From positions 1,690,001 through 1,754,000 of the forward strand of contig NZ_CP061497.1 of NCBI RefSeq assembly GCF_014678725.1: a DNA stretch of 64,000 nt. Reading direction: 5' to 3'. How positions within the stretch are numbered: the first letter of the stretch is position 1; every line of letters starts with the position of its first letter. Source of the stretch: Thermomonas sp. XSG. GTDB lineage: Bacteria > Pseudomonadota > Gammaproteobacteria > Xanthomonadales > Xanthomonadaceae. The notes beneath the pieces are model-generated. The model saw only the letters and a list, made by a program, of their open reading frames with translations. It did not search any database and was not told the origin of the DNA. Of this stretch, positions 38,818 through 48,934 are shown piece after piece. The position numbers and the translations under genes were made by a program.

Positions 38818-39566
38818 AGCCGCTGGCGCTGAGCATCGCCGGCTCCGATTCCTGCGGCGGTGCCGGCATCCAGGCCGACCTCGCTGCATTCGCCGCGCTG
38901 GGCGTGCGCGGCGCCACCGCGATCACCGCGGTCACCGCGCAGAACCGCAGCGGCGTGCGCGCGGTGCAGGTGTTGCCGGCCACGCTGGTGCGCGAGCAGG
39001 TCGATGCGGTGTTCGAGGAAGAGCCGGTGCGCGCGGTCAAGCTGGGCATGCTGGCCGAGGCGTCGATCATCGAAGCGGTGGCGGCCAGCCTGCGCCAGCA
39101 TCGCGCCGCCGCGGTCGTCATCGATCCGGTGATGATCGCCAGCTCCGGCGCGCGGCTGCTGCGCACCGACGCGGTGGCCATGCTGCGCCGCGAGCTGTTG
39201 CCGCTGGCCGATTGCCTGACCCCCAATCTCGATGAAGCGGCCGCGTTGCTGGACGTGCCGCGCGCGCGCGACGAGGCGCAGATGCTGGCGCAGGGCCGCG
39301 CACTGCTGGCGCTGGGGCCGCGCGCGGTGCTGATGAAGGGCGGCCACGCGCCGCTGGCCGAGGCGGTGGACCTGCTGGTGCAGCCGCAGTCGGCGCAGCG
39401 TTTCGCCGCGCCGTGGATCATCGGTGCCGATGGCCACGGCAGCGGTTGCACGCTGTCGGCCGCGGTGGCGGCCGGGCTGGCGCTGGGGGACGGGCTGGAG
39501 GTGGCGGTGGGCGCCGCCAAGCGGCACCTGGGCAGCTGGCTGGGCGAACGCTTCAGGTCGTCGTGA
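38814..39566 (+). CDS. thiD: Hydroxymethylpyrimidine (phosphate) kinase ThiD
   Basis: The 250-residue ribokinase-family enzyme phosphorylates HMP and HMP-P. Seen: the N-terminal [50 protein letters not shown], and the anion-hole [15 protein letters not shown]. It is the last gene of the thiamine operon. Its last 14 bases overlap the end of ung on the other strand. Confidence 0.95.
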   Translation: MKPLALSIAGSDSCGGAGIQADLAAFAALGVRGATAITAVTAQNRSGVRAVQVLPATLVREQVDAVFEEEPVRAVKLGMLAEASIIEAVAASLRQHRAAAVVIDPVMIASSGARLLRTDAVAMLRRELLPLADCLTPNLDEAAALLDVPRARDEAQMLAQGRALLALGPRAVLMKGGHAPLAEAVDLLVQPQSAQRFAAPWIIGADGHGSGCTLSAAVAAGLALGDGLEVAVGAAKRHLGSWLGERFRSS

Positions 39567-40263
39567 GCAGCGCCCGCGGCGGCAGAGTCCAGTCGATCGG
39601 GGTCTTTCCGCAACGGGTCAGGTATTGGTTGGCGGCCGAGAAATGGCCGCAGCCGAGGAAGCCGCGGTGCGCCGACAGCGGCGACGGGTGCGGCGCCTTC
39701 AGCACGCGATGGCGGCGTCCGTCGATCACCGCGCCCTTCTTCTGCGCGTAGCTGCCCCAGAGCAGGAACACCAATTGCTCGCACTCGCGGTTGAGCACGT
39801 CCACCACGTGGTCGGTGAACCCTTCCCAGCCGCGGCCCTGGTGGCTGCCGGGCTTGCCGTCCTCCACCGTCAGCACGCTGTTGAGCAGCAGCACGCCGCG
39901 CCGCGCCCACGGCAGCAGGCAACCGTGGTCGGGACGGATGAAGCCGGTATCGCGCTCCAGCTCCTTGTAGATGTTCAGCAGCGACGGCGGCACCGGCACC
40001 CCCGGCAGCACCGAAAAGCACAGCCCGTGCGCCTGCCCGGCGCCGTGGTACGGATCCTGGCCGAGGATGACCACCTTCACCGCGTCGAACGGCGTGGCGT
40101 CGAAGGCGGCGAAGATGTCCCTGCCGGGCGGGTAGATGCGCGCGCCGGCGGCTTTGCGCTGGCGCAGGAAGGCGGACAGTGCGCGCATGTCTTCGCGCGC
40201 GAACCAGTCGCCCACGCGCGCCTTCCAGCTCGGTTCCAGTTGCAGCGCGGCGGCGGCGTCCAT
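39553..40263 (-). CDS. ung: Uracil-DNA glycosylase
   Basis: The 236-residue enzyme removes uracil from DNA. Catalytic motifs are clear: [18 protein letters not shown] with the active-site aspartate and [16 protein letters not shown] with the catalytic histidine. Start ATG 40263 gives the normal length (E. coli 229). It converges with thiD and overlaps it by 14 bases. The small membrane-protein gene upstream ends five bases before it, suggesting one transcript. Confidence 0.97.
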   Translation of the reverse strand: MDAAAALQLEPSWKARVGDWFAREDMRALSAFLRQRKAAGARIYPPGRDIFAAFDATPFDAVKVVILGQDPYHGAGQAHGLCFSVLPGVPVPPSLLNIYKELERDTGFIRPDHGCLLPWARRGVLLLNSVLTVEDGKPGSHQGRGWEGFTDHVVDVLNRECEQLVFLLWGSYAQKKGAVIDGRRHRVLKAPHPSPLSAHRGFLGCGHFSAANQYLTRCGKTPIDWTLPPRALLTTT

Positions 40264-40268
40264 CGCGC

Positions 40269-40457
40269 TCAGATCACGCCGCGCTTCTTCTCGAACAGCA
40301 GGTAGGCCACGCCCAAGGCGGCGCCGATCCCCAGCGAGGCCGGCCAGCCCAGCGGGCTCAGCCACTTCACCAGCCCGGCCAGCAGCAGACCCAGCACCAC
40401 GAACTGCGAATAGCGCCAGCGGCTGTCGCGGAAGTTCTTCAGTTCCGGGCCGGCCAT
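40269..40457 (-). CDS. Small two-span membrane protein
   Basis: The 62-residue product has a charged N-terminus ([15 protein letters not shown]) and two hydrophobic segments ([29 protein letters not shown]) ending in basic EKKRG. It lies between ubiE and ung in the same direction, four and five bases from its neighbours, so it is probably a real member of a ubiE-x-ung transcript. No family recognised. Confidence 0.68.
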   Translation of the reverse strand: MAGPELKNFRDSRWRYSQFVVLGLLLAGLVKWLSPLGWPASLGIGAALGVAYLLFEKKRGVI

Positions 40458-40461
40458 CGGC

Positions 40462-41223
40462 TCAGACCTTGTAGCCGGTGTGGATGGCGACGATGCCGCC
40501 GCTCATGTTGCGGTAGCTGCAGCGCGCCAGCCCGGCCGCTTCCATCATCGCCTTGAGCTCGCGCTGCGGCGGATGCTTGCGGATCGACTCGGCCAGGTAC
40601 TGGTAGCTCTCGGCGTCGCCGGCGAACAGGCTGCCCAGCTTCGGCAGCACCTTGAACGAGTGGAAATCGTAGATCGGCCTGAACCACTCGGCCTGCACTT
40701 CGGAAAACTCCAGCACCCGTGCCTGCCCGCCCGGGCGCAGCACGCGCGCGATTTCGCGCAGCGCGGCGTCCTTGTCGGTCACGTTGCGCAGGCCGAAGGC
40801 CATTGTCACCAGGTCGAAGCTGGCGTCGGGGAAGGGCAGGCATTCGGCGTTGCACTGCACGTATTCGAAGCCGCGGACGAAGCCGCGGTCGGTCATGCGG
40901 TCGCGGCCCACCCGCAGCATGTCGCCGTTGATGTCGCCCAGCACCAGTTCACCGGTTTCGCCCACTCGGTCCTTCAGCAGCGCGGCGATGTCGCCGGTGC
41001 CGCCGGCCAGGTCCAGCACGCGGTCGCCCTTGCGTACCTGCGTGGTGGCGACGAAGAAACGCTTCCACAGCCGGTGGATGCCCAGGCTCATGGCATCGTT
41101 CATCAGGTCGTACTTGCCGGCCACCGAGGTGAACACCTCCGCGACCAGCTTCTGCTTCTGGGCCACCGGCACGTCGCGGAAACCGAAGTGGGTGGTGCCG
41201 GCTTTGTCCTGGGCTGTATCCAT
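40462..41223 (-). CDS. ubiE: Ubiquinone/menaquinone C-methyltransferase UbiE
   Basis: The 253-residue SAM-dependent enzyme methylates the quinone ring at C2. Seen: the family signature [19 protein letters not shown] near residue 37, the SAM motif [22 protein letters not shown], and [28 protein letters not shown]. Length fits (E. coli 251). It heads the ubiE-small protein-ung group. Confidence 0.97.
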   Translation of the reverse strand: MDTAQDKAGTTHFGFRDVPVAQKQKLVAEVFTSVAGKYDLMNDAMSLGIHRLWKRFFVATTQVRKGDRVLDLAGGTGDIAALLKDRVGETGELVLGDINGDMLRVGRDRMTDRGFVRGFEYVQCNAECLPFPDASFDLVTMAFGLRNVTDKDAALREIARVLRPGGQARVLEFSEVQAEWFRPIYDFHSFKVLPKLGSLFAGDAESYQYLAESIRKHPPQRELKAMMEAAGLARCSYRNMSGGIVAIHTGYKV

Positions 41224-41313
41224 GGCGGGGATTATCGCACCATGGATTGATCCCGATCATGCCCGCCGGCCGCCGCCCGGCGAGAATGGTCCCGACCGCC
41301 GCCGGAGCCCGCC

Positions 41314-42990
41314 ATGCAATCACCCCATTCGCACCAGCCCTTGCTGATCGCCGACGATCCCGCGCTGGACGCCTACATGGCCGACGTGCACGGCAAGAAT
41401 TTCGCGTCGCGACGTGACGGCGGGATCGCGCTGGCGGACTGGCTTGCCAGCGGCGACGACGCCGAGGAGCGCAGCTACCGCCATGCCGAGCGCCTGGGCC
41501 TGCCGCTGGTGCGGCTGCCCGAGGTGGCGGTGGACCCGCAGGTGGCGGCATTGCTGCGGCCCGAGCAGGCGCGCCAGCTGCGGGTGGTGCCGCTGCGCCT
41601 GCACAACGGCCTGCTGGCCGCGGCGATGGAAGACCCCACCAGCCAGCAGGCGATGGCCGCGCTGGAGTTCGCCACCGCCCACCACGTGCTGCCGATGGTG
41701 GCCAGCGCACGCGGCATCCGCGAGGCGATCGCCCACAGCTACGACCTGGCCGAGGACCGCGAAACCGTGCGCCAGCTAGGCCTGGATCCGCATGCGGCCG
41801 GCATCGAGAGCGAGGCCGAGGCCAACCGGCTGGCACGCGAGCAGCCGATCGTGCGGCTCGTGCACGGCCTGATCGCCGATGCGGTGGCACGCCGCGCCTC
41901 CGACATCCACCTGCGCCCGGGCGAGCACGACACCGACGTGCTGTTCCGCATCGACGACGAGCTGGTGCCGGTGCGCAGCCTGATGCGCGCCCTGCATCCG
42001 GCCGCGATCAGCCGGGTGAAGGTGCTGGGTGCGATGAACCTGGCCGAACACCGGCTACCGCAGGACGGCCGCACCAGTTTCGTCCTCGACAACGGCGGCA
42101 AGGTCGACCTGCGCATCTCGATCCTGCCGACGGTGAACGGCGAAAGCGCGGTGGTGCGCCTGCTGGACCCGCGCGAGGGCCTGTGGAACCTCGACCAGCT
42201 GGGCCTGAGCGAGGCCGACAAGCTGCGCGTGGACGACGTGATGACGCGCAGCCACGGCATGTTCCTGACCACCGGCCCCACCGGCTGCGGCAAGTCCACC
42301 ACCCTGTACGCGATGCTGCTGGAGATGCGCAAGCAGCGCATCAACATCCTCACCATCGAGGACCCGGTGGAGTTCCACATCGCCGAGATCCAGCAGATGC
42401 AGGTCAACCGCGCGGCCGGCTTCACCTTCGCCAGCGCGATGCGCAACTTCCTGCGCCATGACCCGGACGTGATCATGGTGGGCGAAATCCGCGACCGCGA
42501 GACCGCCGGCATCGCGGTGGAAAGCGCGCTCACCGGCCACCTGATGCTGAGCACGCTGCATACCAACACCGCGGCGACCACCGTCACCCGCCTGCTGGAC
42601 CTGGGTGTGGAGCCCTACCTGCTGCGCGCCAGCCTGCTGGCGGTGATGTCGCAGCGGCTGGTGCGCTTGACCTGCGCGCACTGCCGCGAGGTCGAGCAGG
42701 TGCCCGCGCGCATCCGCGAGGCGCTGGGCGTGGCGGCCGACGACGTGTTCCATGCCGGACGCGGTTGCGCCCAGTGCGAGGGGCTGGGCGTGCACGGGCG
42801 GCGCGCGGTCTACGAGCTGCTGGTGATGAGCCCGCGCCTGCGCGAACTGGTGGTGCCCGGGGCCGAGGCCGACACCATCCACCGTGTCGCGGTGGAGGAA
42901 GGCATGGTGCCGATCACCCAGGCCGCGGTGGCACTGGCGCGCAGTGGCGAGATCTCGCTGTCGGAAGCGTGGCGGGTGCGCGCGGACTGA
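41314..42990 (+). CDS. GspE/PilB-type secretion or pilus ATPase, orphan
   Basis: The 558-residue product is a type II secretion/type IV pilus assembly ATPase. An N-terminal MshEN/T2SSE-N-like domain (~1-160) is followed by the ATPase: ASDIHLRPGEHDTDVLFRIDDEL, Walker A GPTGCGKSTT, Asp box ILTIEDPVE, Walker B DPDVIMVGEIRDRETA, His box LMLSTLHTN. A four-cysteine zinc site (LTCAHCRE...GCAQCEGLG) is present, as in GspE. No other secretion or pilus gene is near. It could be a second GspE, a PilB paralogue or a part of a dispersed machine. Confidence 0.88.
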   Translation: MQSPHSHQPLLIADDPALDAYMADVHGKNFASRRDGGIALADWLASGDDAEERSYRHAERLGLPLVRLPEVAVDPQVAALLRPEQARQLRVVPLRLHNGLLAAAMEDPTSQQAMAALEFATAHHVLPMVASARGIREAIAHSYDLAEDRETVRQLGLDPHAAGIESEAEANRLAREQPIVRLVHGLIADAVARRASDIHLRPGEHDTDVLFRIDDELVPVRSLMRALHPAAISRVKVLGAMNLAEHRLPQDGRTSFVLDNGGKVDLRISILPTVNGESAVVRLLDPREGLWNLDQLGLSEADKLRVDDVMTRSHGMFLTTGPTGCGKSTTLYAMLLEMRKQRINILTIEDPVEFHIAEIQQMQVNRAAGFTFASAMRNFLRHDPDVIMVGEIRDRETAGIAVESALTGHLMLSTLHTNTAATTVTRLLDLGVEPYLLRASLLAVMSQRLVRLTCAHCREVEQVPARIREALGVAADDVFHAGRGCAQCEGLGVHGRRAVYELLVMSPRLRELVVPGAEADTIHRVAVEEGMVPITQAAVALARSGEISLSEAWRVRAD

Positions 42991-43016
42991 GCGCGCCTGC
43001 ATGCGACACTGCGCGC

Positions 43017-43838
43017 ATGCACATCGAACCCGCCGCCTTCCGCGGCACGCCTTGCATACGCATCGCCGCTGAGGGCGCCAGCGCACTGGTCGCCCTGCAC
43101 GGCGCGCAAGTGCTCTCGTGGATGCCCGCAGACGGCCGCGAGCGCCTGTTCCTGTCCGAGCGCGCGGTGTTCGACGGCCGCGCCGCCATCCGCGGTGGCA
43201 TCCCGGTGATCTTCCCGCAGTTCGGCGAACGCGGCCTGTTGCGCAAGCACGGCTTCGCCCGCAACCGCAGTTGGACATACGCGGGTGTTGAAGGCGATCA
43301 GGCCGTGCTGGCGCTGTCCGGCGACGGCAGCGACACCGACTGGCCGTATCCCTTCATCGCCCGCCTGCGTGTCGGCCTGGCCGCCGCGCGGCTGGCGGTG
43401 GCGCTGGAGATCGACAACACCGGCGCCGCAGCCTTCGCCTTCACCGCCGCCCTGCACAGCTACCTGCGCGTGGACGACATCGCCCAGGTCGCCCTCGAAG
43501 GACTGCAAGGCTGCGACTACGAAGACAGCGCAAGCGGCGGCACCCTGCACCGCCAGCACGACTACGAAGTCACGTTCGAGAACGAGACCGACCGCATCTA
43601 CAACGACGTGGTCGCCCCGCTGGTGCTGATGGATGGCACGCACCGGCTCGACATCGAGCAGGACGGCTTCGGCGACGTGGTGGTGTGGAATCCGGGCGAG
43701 CAGCTGTGCGCCCGCATCGCCGATCTGGCGCCGGACGACTGGCGGCACTTCGCCTGCGTCGAAGCCGGACAGGTGCTGCAACCGGTGGTGCTGGGGCCGG
43801 GAGAAACCTGGCGGGGCGCGCAGGTGCTGGGCCGCTAA
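43017..43838 (+). CDS. D-hexose-6-phosphate mutarotase (YeaD-like)
   Basis: The 273-residue product is an aldose-1-epimerase-fold protein. Landmarks of the YeaD subfamily are visible: GAQVLSWMP near residue 30, IRGGIPVIFPQFG, KHGFARNRSW with the catalytic histidine, ALHSYLRV with the second histidine, and a C-terminal FACVEAGQV with the catalytic glutamate. Such enzymes interconvert anomers of glucose 6-phosphate. ATG 43017 lies 26 bases after the ATPase gene. Confidence 0.9.
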   Translation: MHIEPAAFRGTPCIRIAAEGASALVALHGAQVLSWMPADGRERLFLSERAVFDGRAAIRGGIPVIFPQFGERGLLRKHGFARNRSWTYAGVEGDQAVLALSGDGSDTDWPYPFIARLRVGLAAARLAVALEIDNTGAAAFAFTAALHSYLRVDDIAQVALEGLQGCDYEDSASGGTLHRQHDYEVTFENETDRIYNDVVAPLVLMDGTHRLDIEQDGFGDVVVWNPGEQLCARIADLAPDDWRHFACVEAGQVLQPVVLGPGETWRGAQVLGR

Positions 43839-43842
43839 CGCA

Positions 43843-43870
43843 GAACGCCCCGCATCACTGCGGGGCGTTC
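43843..43870. terminator. Bidirectional intrinsic terminator
   Basis: gaacgccccgca-tcac-tgcggggcgttc is a perfect twelve-pair hairpin between the convergent mutarotase and rho genes. The following cgtttg on the plus strand is a weak U-tract. Confidence 0.88.
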
Positions 43871-43894
43871 CGTTTGCATCGATGGCGCGGTGGC

Positions 43895-45613
43895 TTACTT
43901 GCGCATCGAGCTGAAGAACTCGTCGTTCGACTTGGTGTTCTTCATCTTGTCGAGCAGGAACTCCATGGCGGCGATCTCGTCCATCGGGTGCAGCAGCTTG
44001 CGCAGGATCCAGATCTTCTGCAGCAGGTCGGGTTCGATCAGCAGGTCCTCGCGGCGGGTGCCGGACAGGTTCACGCCGATCGCCGGATAGACGCGCTTCT
44101 CGGTGATGCGGCGGTCCAGGTGCACTTCGCTGTTGCCGGTGCCCTTGAATTCCTCGTAGATCACCTTGTCCATCGCGCTGCCGGTGTCGACCAGCGCGGT
44201 GGCGATGATGGTCAGGCTGCCGCCTTCCTCGACGTTGCGGGCCGCGCCGAAGAAGCGCTTCGGCCGGTGCATGGCGTTGGAGTCCACGCCGCCGGTCAGG
44301 ACCTTGCCGCTGCTCGGCATCACGTTGTTGTAGGCGCGGGCGAGGCGGGTGATCGAGTCGAGCAGGATCACCACGTCCTTCTTGTGCTCGACCAGGCGCT
44401 TGGCGCGCTCGATCACCATTTCCGCGACCTGCACGTGGCGCGCGGCCGGCTCGTCGAAGGTGGAGGAGATGACCTCGCCGCGCACGGTGCGCTGCATCTC
44501 GGTCACTTCTTCCGGACGTTCGTCGATCAGCAGCACGATCAGGTGCACGTCGGGGTGGTTGTAGGTGATGGCGCTGGCGATCTGCTGCATCATCATCGTC
44601 TTGCCGGCCTTCGGCGGGCTGACGATCAGGGCGCGCTGGCCCTTGCCCTGCGGGGCCATCAGGTCGAGGATGCGGCCGGTGATGTCCTCGCTTGAACCGT
44701 CGCCGCGCTCCAGCTTGAAGCGCTTGCGCGGGAACAGCGGGGTGAGGTTCTCGAACAGGGTCTTGTTCTTCGACGCCTCGATCGGCTCGCCGTTGATGGT
44801 GTCGACGATGTTCAGCGCGAAGTAGCGCTCGCCGTCCTTGGGCCAGCGGATGCGGCCGGAGACGTGGTCGCCGGTGCGCAGGTTGAAGCGGCGGATCTGC
44901 GACGGGCTGATGTAGGTGTCGTCGGGGCCGGCCAGGTAGCTGGCCTCGGCCGCGCGCAGGAAGCCGAAGCCGTCGGGCAGGATCTCCAGCACGCCGTCGG
45001 CCTGCACGCCTTCGCCGTGGCGGGTCAGCACCTTGAGGATCGCGAAGATGATGTCCTGCTTGCGCGCGCGGGCTACGCCCTCGCTGATCTGCAGCTGGTC
45101 GGCGATTTCCAGCAGCTTGTGCGCGGGCATCCGCTTGAGGTCGCCCAGCGAATAGGTGGGGAAGCCTTCGGGCACCTGCGGGTGCGGGCGCGGCACGAAG
45201 TTCTCGCCGTTGCCACCCTCGTCGGCCATGCCACCGTCGCGCTGGCGGTCGCGCTGGCGATCGCGGCGGTTCTTGAAGCGTTCACGGCGGCTGTTGCGGT
45301 GGCTGTCGCGCTGGCCGCCGTCCTGGCCGTCCTGGCTACCGGCATCGCCCTGCTGCTGGCGACCACCTTCGCGTTGCTGCTCACCCTGCGCCGGGGCCGG
45401 CGCGGACTCGGGCGGAGCTGCGGGAGCGGGAGCCGGCGGTGTAGCCGGCTGTGCCGGTGCTGGTGCCGGTGCCGCTGGCGGGGCTGCTGCTGCGGGCGCT
45501 GCCGGCGGCAGCGCGATTTCGGACTGTTCGGGCGCGCGCGGCTTGGCCGCGCGGGGCTTGCGCACGCGCTTCTCGGCGACTTCGCCGCTGGCGTCGTTGG
45601 GGGTATCGGACAA
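43895..45613 (-). CDS. rho: Transcription termination factor Rho with long disordered N-terminus
   Basis: The 572-residue hexameric RNA helicase ends transcription of untranslated RNA. The usual Rho (419 in E. coli) begins about residue 153 ([18 protein letters not shown]). Then come the RNA-binding domain ([27 protein letters not shown]), Walker [25 protein letters not shown], the Q/R-loop region ITRLARAYN and the R-loop SGKVLTGG. The first ~150 residues are an added low-complexity stretch: Ala/Pro-rich (~35-75), then Gln/Gly/Asp-rich, then very basic ([18 protein letters not shown]). Similar extensions occur in xanthomonads and actinobacteria and bind RNA in the latter. It is probably self-regulated through its leader. 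Confidence 0.96.
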   Translation of the reverse strand: MSDTPNDASGEVAEKRVRKPRAAKPRAPEQSEIALPPAAPAAAAPPAAPAPAPAQPATPPAPAPAAPPESAPAPAQGEQQREGGRQQQGDAGSQDGQDGGQRDSHRNSRRERFKNRRDRQRDRQRDGGMADEGGNGENFVPRPHPQVPEGFPTYSLGDLKRMPAHKLLEIADQLQISEGVARARKQDIIFAILKVLTRHGEGVQADGVLEILPDGFGFLRAAEASYLAGPDDTYISPSQIRRFNLRTGDHVSGRIRWPKDGERYFALNIVDTINGEPIEASKNKTLFENLTPLFPRKRFKLERGDGSSEDITGRILDLMAPQGKGQRALIVSPPKAGKTMMMQQIASAITYNHPDVHLIVLLIDERPEEVTEMQRTVRGEVISSTFDEPAARHVQVAEMVIERAKRLVEHKKDVVILLDSITRLARAYNNVMPSSGKVLTGGVDSNAMHRPKRFFGAARNVEEGGSLTIIATALVDTGSAMDKVIYEEFKGTGNSEVHLDRRITEKRVYPAIGVNLSGTRREDLLIEPDLLQKIWILRKLLHPMDEIAAMEFLLDKMKNTKSNDEFFSSMRK

Positions 45614-45922
45614 GGGGGAACCTCGCTTGCGTTGCGAGCGCCCGCAGGCGGCGGGCGGATCGTGGGAAATGGTTCGGATCGGGAGTGGATCAGAAGGGGT
45701 GCGGCGCGCCGTAGAGGGGACGGATCAGCGCCGGATGGTGCGAAACGCTAGCATCGCTGCCGGCTGCCGCGCAAGCGGCGGGCGCCGGGCGGTTCAGTTC
45801 CGGGCGATCACGCCGGCCGGAACACCGCGGCGCGCAGCGCCGTGGATCGGTTGCGGACCGGTGCAGGCATCGGCCAGGTGGCGTCGGCACGGATGCCGGC
45901 CACCGGCCGACCGGGCGGGGTA
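45614..45922 (-). other. rho leader and rho-trxA intergenic region
   Basis: This 309-bp stretch between trxA and rho, both on the minus strand, has no credible gene. It must hold the rho promoter and leader; in other bacteria Rho limits its own synthesis in this leader. I see GC-rich inverted segments (gccggctgccgcgcaagcggc) but no clear -35/-10 pair and no intrinsic terminator after trxA. Confidence 0.5.
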
Positions 45923-46249
45923 TCAGATCGCCTTGTCGATCATCTGCGCCAGCTGGGCCTTGCCCACCGCGCCGATCTGGGTGGCCTGCACCTGGCCGCC
46001 CTTGAACAGCAGCAGCATCGGGATGCTGCGCACGTGGTACTTCATCGCGGTCTGCTGGTTCTGGTCGACGTCGACCTTGACGATCTTCGCGCGGCCGGCG
46101 TAATCGGCGGCGAGCTGGTCCAGGGCCGGGGCGATCATCTTGCACGGGCCGCACCAGGGCGCCCAGAAGTCCACCAGCACCGGCTGATCGGAGGCCAGCA
46201 CCTGGCTGTCGAAATCGGCGTCGGTGGCGTGCAGGACGGTATCGCTCAT
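45923..46249 (-). CDS. trxA: Thioredoxin
   Basis: The 108-residue protein has the redox motif WCGPCK ([15 protein letters not shown]), the conserved cis-proline ([12 protein letters not shown]) and normal length. It reduces disulfides in the cytoplasm. Rho genes follow trxA in many proteobacteria, as here. An in-frame upstream extension is open but has no family similarity, so ATG 46249 is the start. Confidence 0.97.
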   Translation of the reverse strand: MSDTVLHATDADFDSQVLASDQPVLVDFWAPWCGPCKMIAPALDQLAADYAGRAKIVKVDVDQNQQTAMKYHVRSIPMLLLFKGGQVQATQIGAVGKAQLAQMIDKAI

Positions 46250-46456
46250 GTCGGCTCCAGAGGGTTGCGGGACGCGGCAGGCCGCGCCGGTGTTAGACTT
46301 GGAAGGTTGCGCCGGATTCTGCAAGGCGCCGTGCCGGGAACGACCAGCCCCGGAATTGTCCCGGCAGTCTGCGTGGCTGCCCTCCATTCATGCAAGTGGC
46401 GAAGTGCAACGCGGCGTTCTGGAACCGTGTGCCTGCCACCTTCCGAGGCAGACACC

Positions 46457-48169
46457 GTGTCCGACAAGCCCCTGACCGACATCACCTTTTCCACCTTCGA
46501 CCTGCATCCGGACCTGTTGGCCGGGCTGGAAGGCGCCGGCTTCACCCGCTGCACCCCCATCCAGGCGATGACCCTGCCGGTGGCGCTGCCCGGCGGCGAC
46601 GTCGCCGGCCAGGCCCAGACCGGCACCGGCAAGACCCTGGCCTTCCTGGTGGCGGTGATCAACCGCCTGCTGACCCGCCCGGCGCTGGCCGACCGCAAGC
46701 CGGAGGATCCGCGTGCGCTGATCCTGGCGCCGACCCGCGAGCTGGCCATCCAGATCCACAAGGACGCGGTGAAGTTCGCCTCCGACCTTGGCCTGAAGTT
46801 CGCGCTGGTGTACGGCGGCGTGGACTACGACAAGCAGCGCGAGCTGCTGCAGGCCGGCGCCGACGTGATCATCGCCACCCCCGGCCGGCTGATCGACTAC
46901 GTCAAGCAGCACAAGGTGGTCAGCCTGCACGCCTGCGAGGTCTGCGTGCTGGACGAAGCCGACCGTATGTTCGACCTCGGCTTCATCAAGGACATCCGCT
47001 TCCTGCTGCGCCGCATGCCGGAGCGCGGCACCCGCCAGACCCTGCTGTTCTCCGCCACGCTCAGCCACCGCGTGCTGGAGCTGGCCTACGAGCACATGAA
47101 CGAGCCGCAGAAGCTGGTGGTGGAAACCGAGCACATCACCGCCGCGCGCGTCCGCCAGAAGCTGTACTACCCGGCCGACGAGGAGAAGCTGCCGCTGCTG
47201 CTGGGCCTGCTGTCGCGCAGCGAGGGCGCGCGCACCATGGTGTTCGTCAACACCAAGGCGTTCGTCGAGCGCGTCGCGCGCGCGCTGGAGCGGGCCGGCT
47301 ACCGCGTCGGCGTGCTGTCCGGCGACGTGCCGCAGAAGAAGCGCGAATCGCTGCTGAAGAAGTTCCAGGCCGGCCAGCTGGAGATCCTGGTCGCCACCGA
47401 CGTGGCCGCGCGCGGCCTGCACATCGACGGCGTGCAGTACGTCTACAACTACGACCTGCCGTTCGATGCCGAAGACTACGTGCATCGCATCGGCCGCACC
47501 GCGCGCCTCGGCGCCGAGGGCGACGCGATCAGCTTCGCCTGCGAGCGCTACGCGATGTCGCTGCCCGACATCGAGGCCTACATCGAACAGAAGATCCCGT
47601 CCGAGCCGGTCACCCAGGAACTGATGACCGCGCTGCCGCGCAAGCCGCGCGAGGGCGTGGAGCTCAATGCCGAGGAAGGCGAGAGCATCGGCGAGATCTT
47701 CAAGGAAGTGCGCGAGGCGCGCGCGGCCGAGGACGCCAAGCGTGGCGGTGGCCGCGGTGGCCGCAGCGCCGGCGGGCGTTCCGGCGAGCGCAGCGGTGGT
47801 GGCGAGCGTCGCAGTGGCGAAGGCCGCGGCCCGCGCCCGCCGCGCAAGCCTCGTGCGGAAGGCGATGCCGCCGCTGCGCCGAAGCCCGCGGTCGTGCAGG
47901 CGCAGCCGGCCGCAACCGAAGGCGATGCACCGGCGCGCAAGCGTCGCCGCCGCCGCGGCGGACGGCCGCTGGAAGGCGCCGAGGGTGCAGCGCAGGCACA
48001 GGCGGCCACGCCGCAGCAGCCGGCCAAGCCGGCGGCGCCGAAGTACGTGCCGGCGAACAGGGCCGCCGCCGGCAGCGCCGCGTCCACTGCCGACAAGCCC
48101 TCGTTGTTCAGCCGCATCGGCCGCGGGCTGAAGTCGCTGGTGACCCGCACGCCCAGCAAGCAGCACTGA
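46457..48169 (+). CDS. rhlB: DEAD-box RNA helicase RhlB with long basic tail
   Basis: The 570-residue helicase unwinds structured RNA, in E. coli as part of the degradosome. DEAD-box motifs in order: Q motif [77 protein letters not shown]. Residues ~410-570 are an added tail rich in Arg, Gly, Ala and Pro ([29 protein letters not shown]), longer than in E. coli (421 total) and typical of xanthomonads. It starts at GTG 46457, divergent from trxA with 207 bases between them. Confidence 0.93.
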   Translation: MSDKPLTDITFSTFDLHPDLLAGLEGAGFTRCTPIQAMTLPVALPGGDVAGQAQTGTGKTLAFLVAVINRLLTRPALADRKPEDPRALILAPTRELAIQIHKDAVKFASDLGLKFALVYGGVDYDKQRELLQAGADVIIATPGRLIDYVKQHKVVSLHACEVCVLDEADRMFDLGFIKDIRFLLRRMPERGTRQTLLFSATLSHRVLELAYEHMNEPQKLVVETEHITAARVRQKLYYPADEEKLPLLLGLLSRSEGARTMVFVNTKAFVERVARALERAGYRVGVLSGDVPQKKRESLLKKFQAGQLEILVATDVAARGLHIDGVQYVYNYDLPFDAEDYVHRIGRTARLGAEGDAISFACERYAMSLPDIEAYIEQKIPSEPVTQELMTALPRKPREGVELNAEEGESIGEIFKEVREARAAEDAKRGGGRGGRSAGGRSGERSGGGERRSGEGRGPRPPRKPRAEGDAAAAPKPAVVQAQPAATEGDAPARKRRRRRGGRPLEGAEGAAQAQAATPQQPAKPAAPKYVPANRAAAGSAASTADKPSLFSRIGRGLKSLVTRTPSKQH

Positions 48170-48244
48170 GCCGGCGCGCCCGCGCTGGCCGCTGGCGCCG
48201 GCTCGGGCGATACTGCCCGTCCGTTCGCATCGTCCATTCCACGC

Positions 48245-48934
48245 ATGCCGGTCCTGCGGTTCGACAACGTCAGCAAGCTCTACCCCGGCGGCCAGCCCGC
48301 GCTGTCCGAGGTGAGCTTCGCCGTGGACGCGGGTGAGATGCTGTTCGTCACCGGCCACTCCGGTGCCGGCAAGAGCACGTTGCTGAAACTGATCCAGCTG
48401 GCCGAGCGGCCCAGCCGCGGCGCGGTGCTGTTCGACGAGCGCAACCTGGCCAAGGTCCGCGGCGGGCGCATCGCCGCGCACCGCCGCAACGTCGGCGTGG
48501 TCTACCAGAACCACCAGCTGCTGATGGATCGCAGCGTGGCCGACAACGTCGCGCTGCCGCTGGTGCTGCGCGGGATGAAGCGCGTCGAGATCGGCAAACG
48601 GGTGCGTTCGATCCTCGGCCGGGTGGGGCTGGAGGCGCGCGCCAACGCCCTGCCGACGCAGCTGTCGGCGGGCGAGCAGCAGCGCGTCGGCATCGCCCGC
48701 GCGGTGGTGGCCGAGCCGCCACTGCTGGTCGCCGACGAACCCACCGGCAACCTCGATCCCACCCTGTCGGCCGAGATCATGGCGCTGTTCGCCTCCCTGC
48801 CCGAACGCGGCACCAGCGTGCTGATCGCCAGCCACGACCTGGCGCTGGTCAAGCGCATGCGCAGGCGCGTGCTGGTGCTGGAGCACGGCCGGCTGACCGA
48901 CGACATCGCCCCGGAGGACCTGGCCGATGGCTAA
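48245..48934 (+). CDS. ftsE: Cell-division ATP-binding protein FtsE
   Basis: The 229-residue ABC ATPase forms the FtsEX complex that activates septal murein hydrolases. Seen: Walker A TGHSGAGKSTLLK, signature LSAGEQQRVGIARAV, Walker B LLVADEPTGNLDP and switch histidine IASHDLAL. The start codon ATG 48245 follows rhlB after 75 bases; the end overlaps ftsX by eight bases. Confidence 0.97.
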   Translation: MPVLRFDNVSKLYPGGQPALSEVSFAVDAGEMLFVTGHSGAGKSTLLKLIQLAERPSRGAVLFDERNLAKVRGGRIAAHRRNVGVVYQNHQLLMDRSVADNVALPLVLRGMKRVEIGKRVRSILGRVGLEARANALPTQLSAGEQQRVGIARAVVAEPPLLVADEPTGNLDPTLSAEIMALFASLPERGTSVLIASHDLALVKRMRRRVLVLEHGRLTDDIAPEDLADG

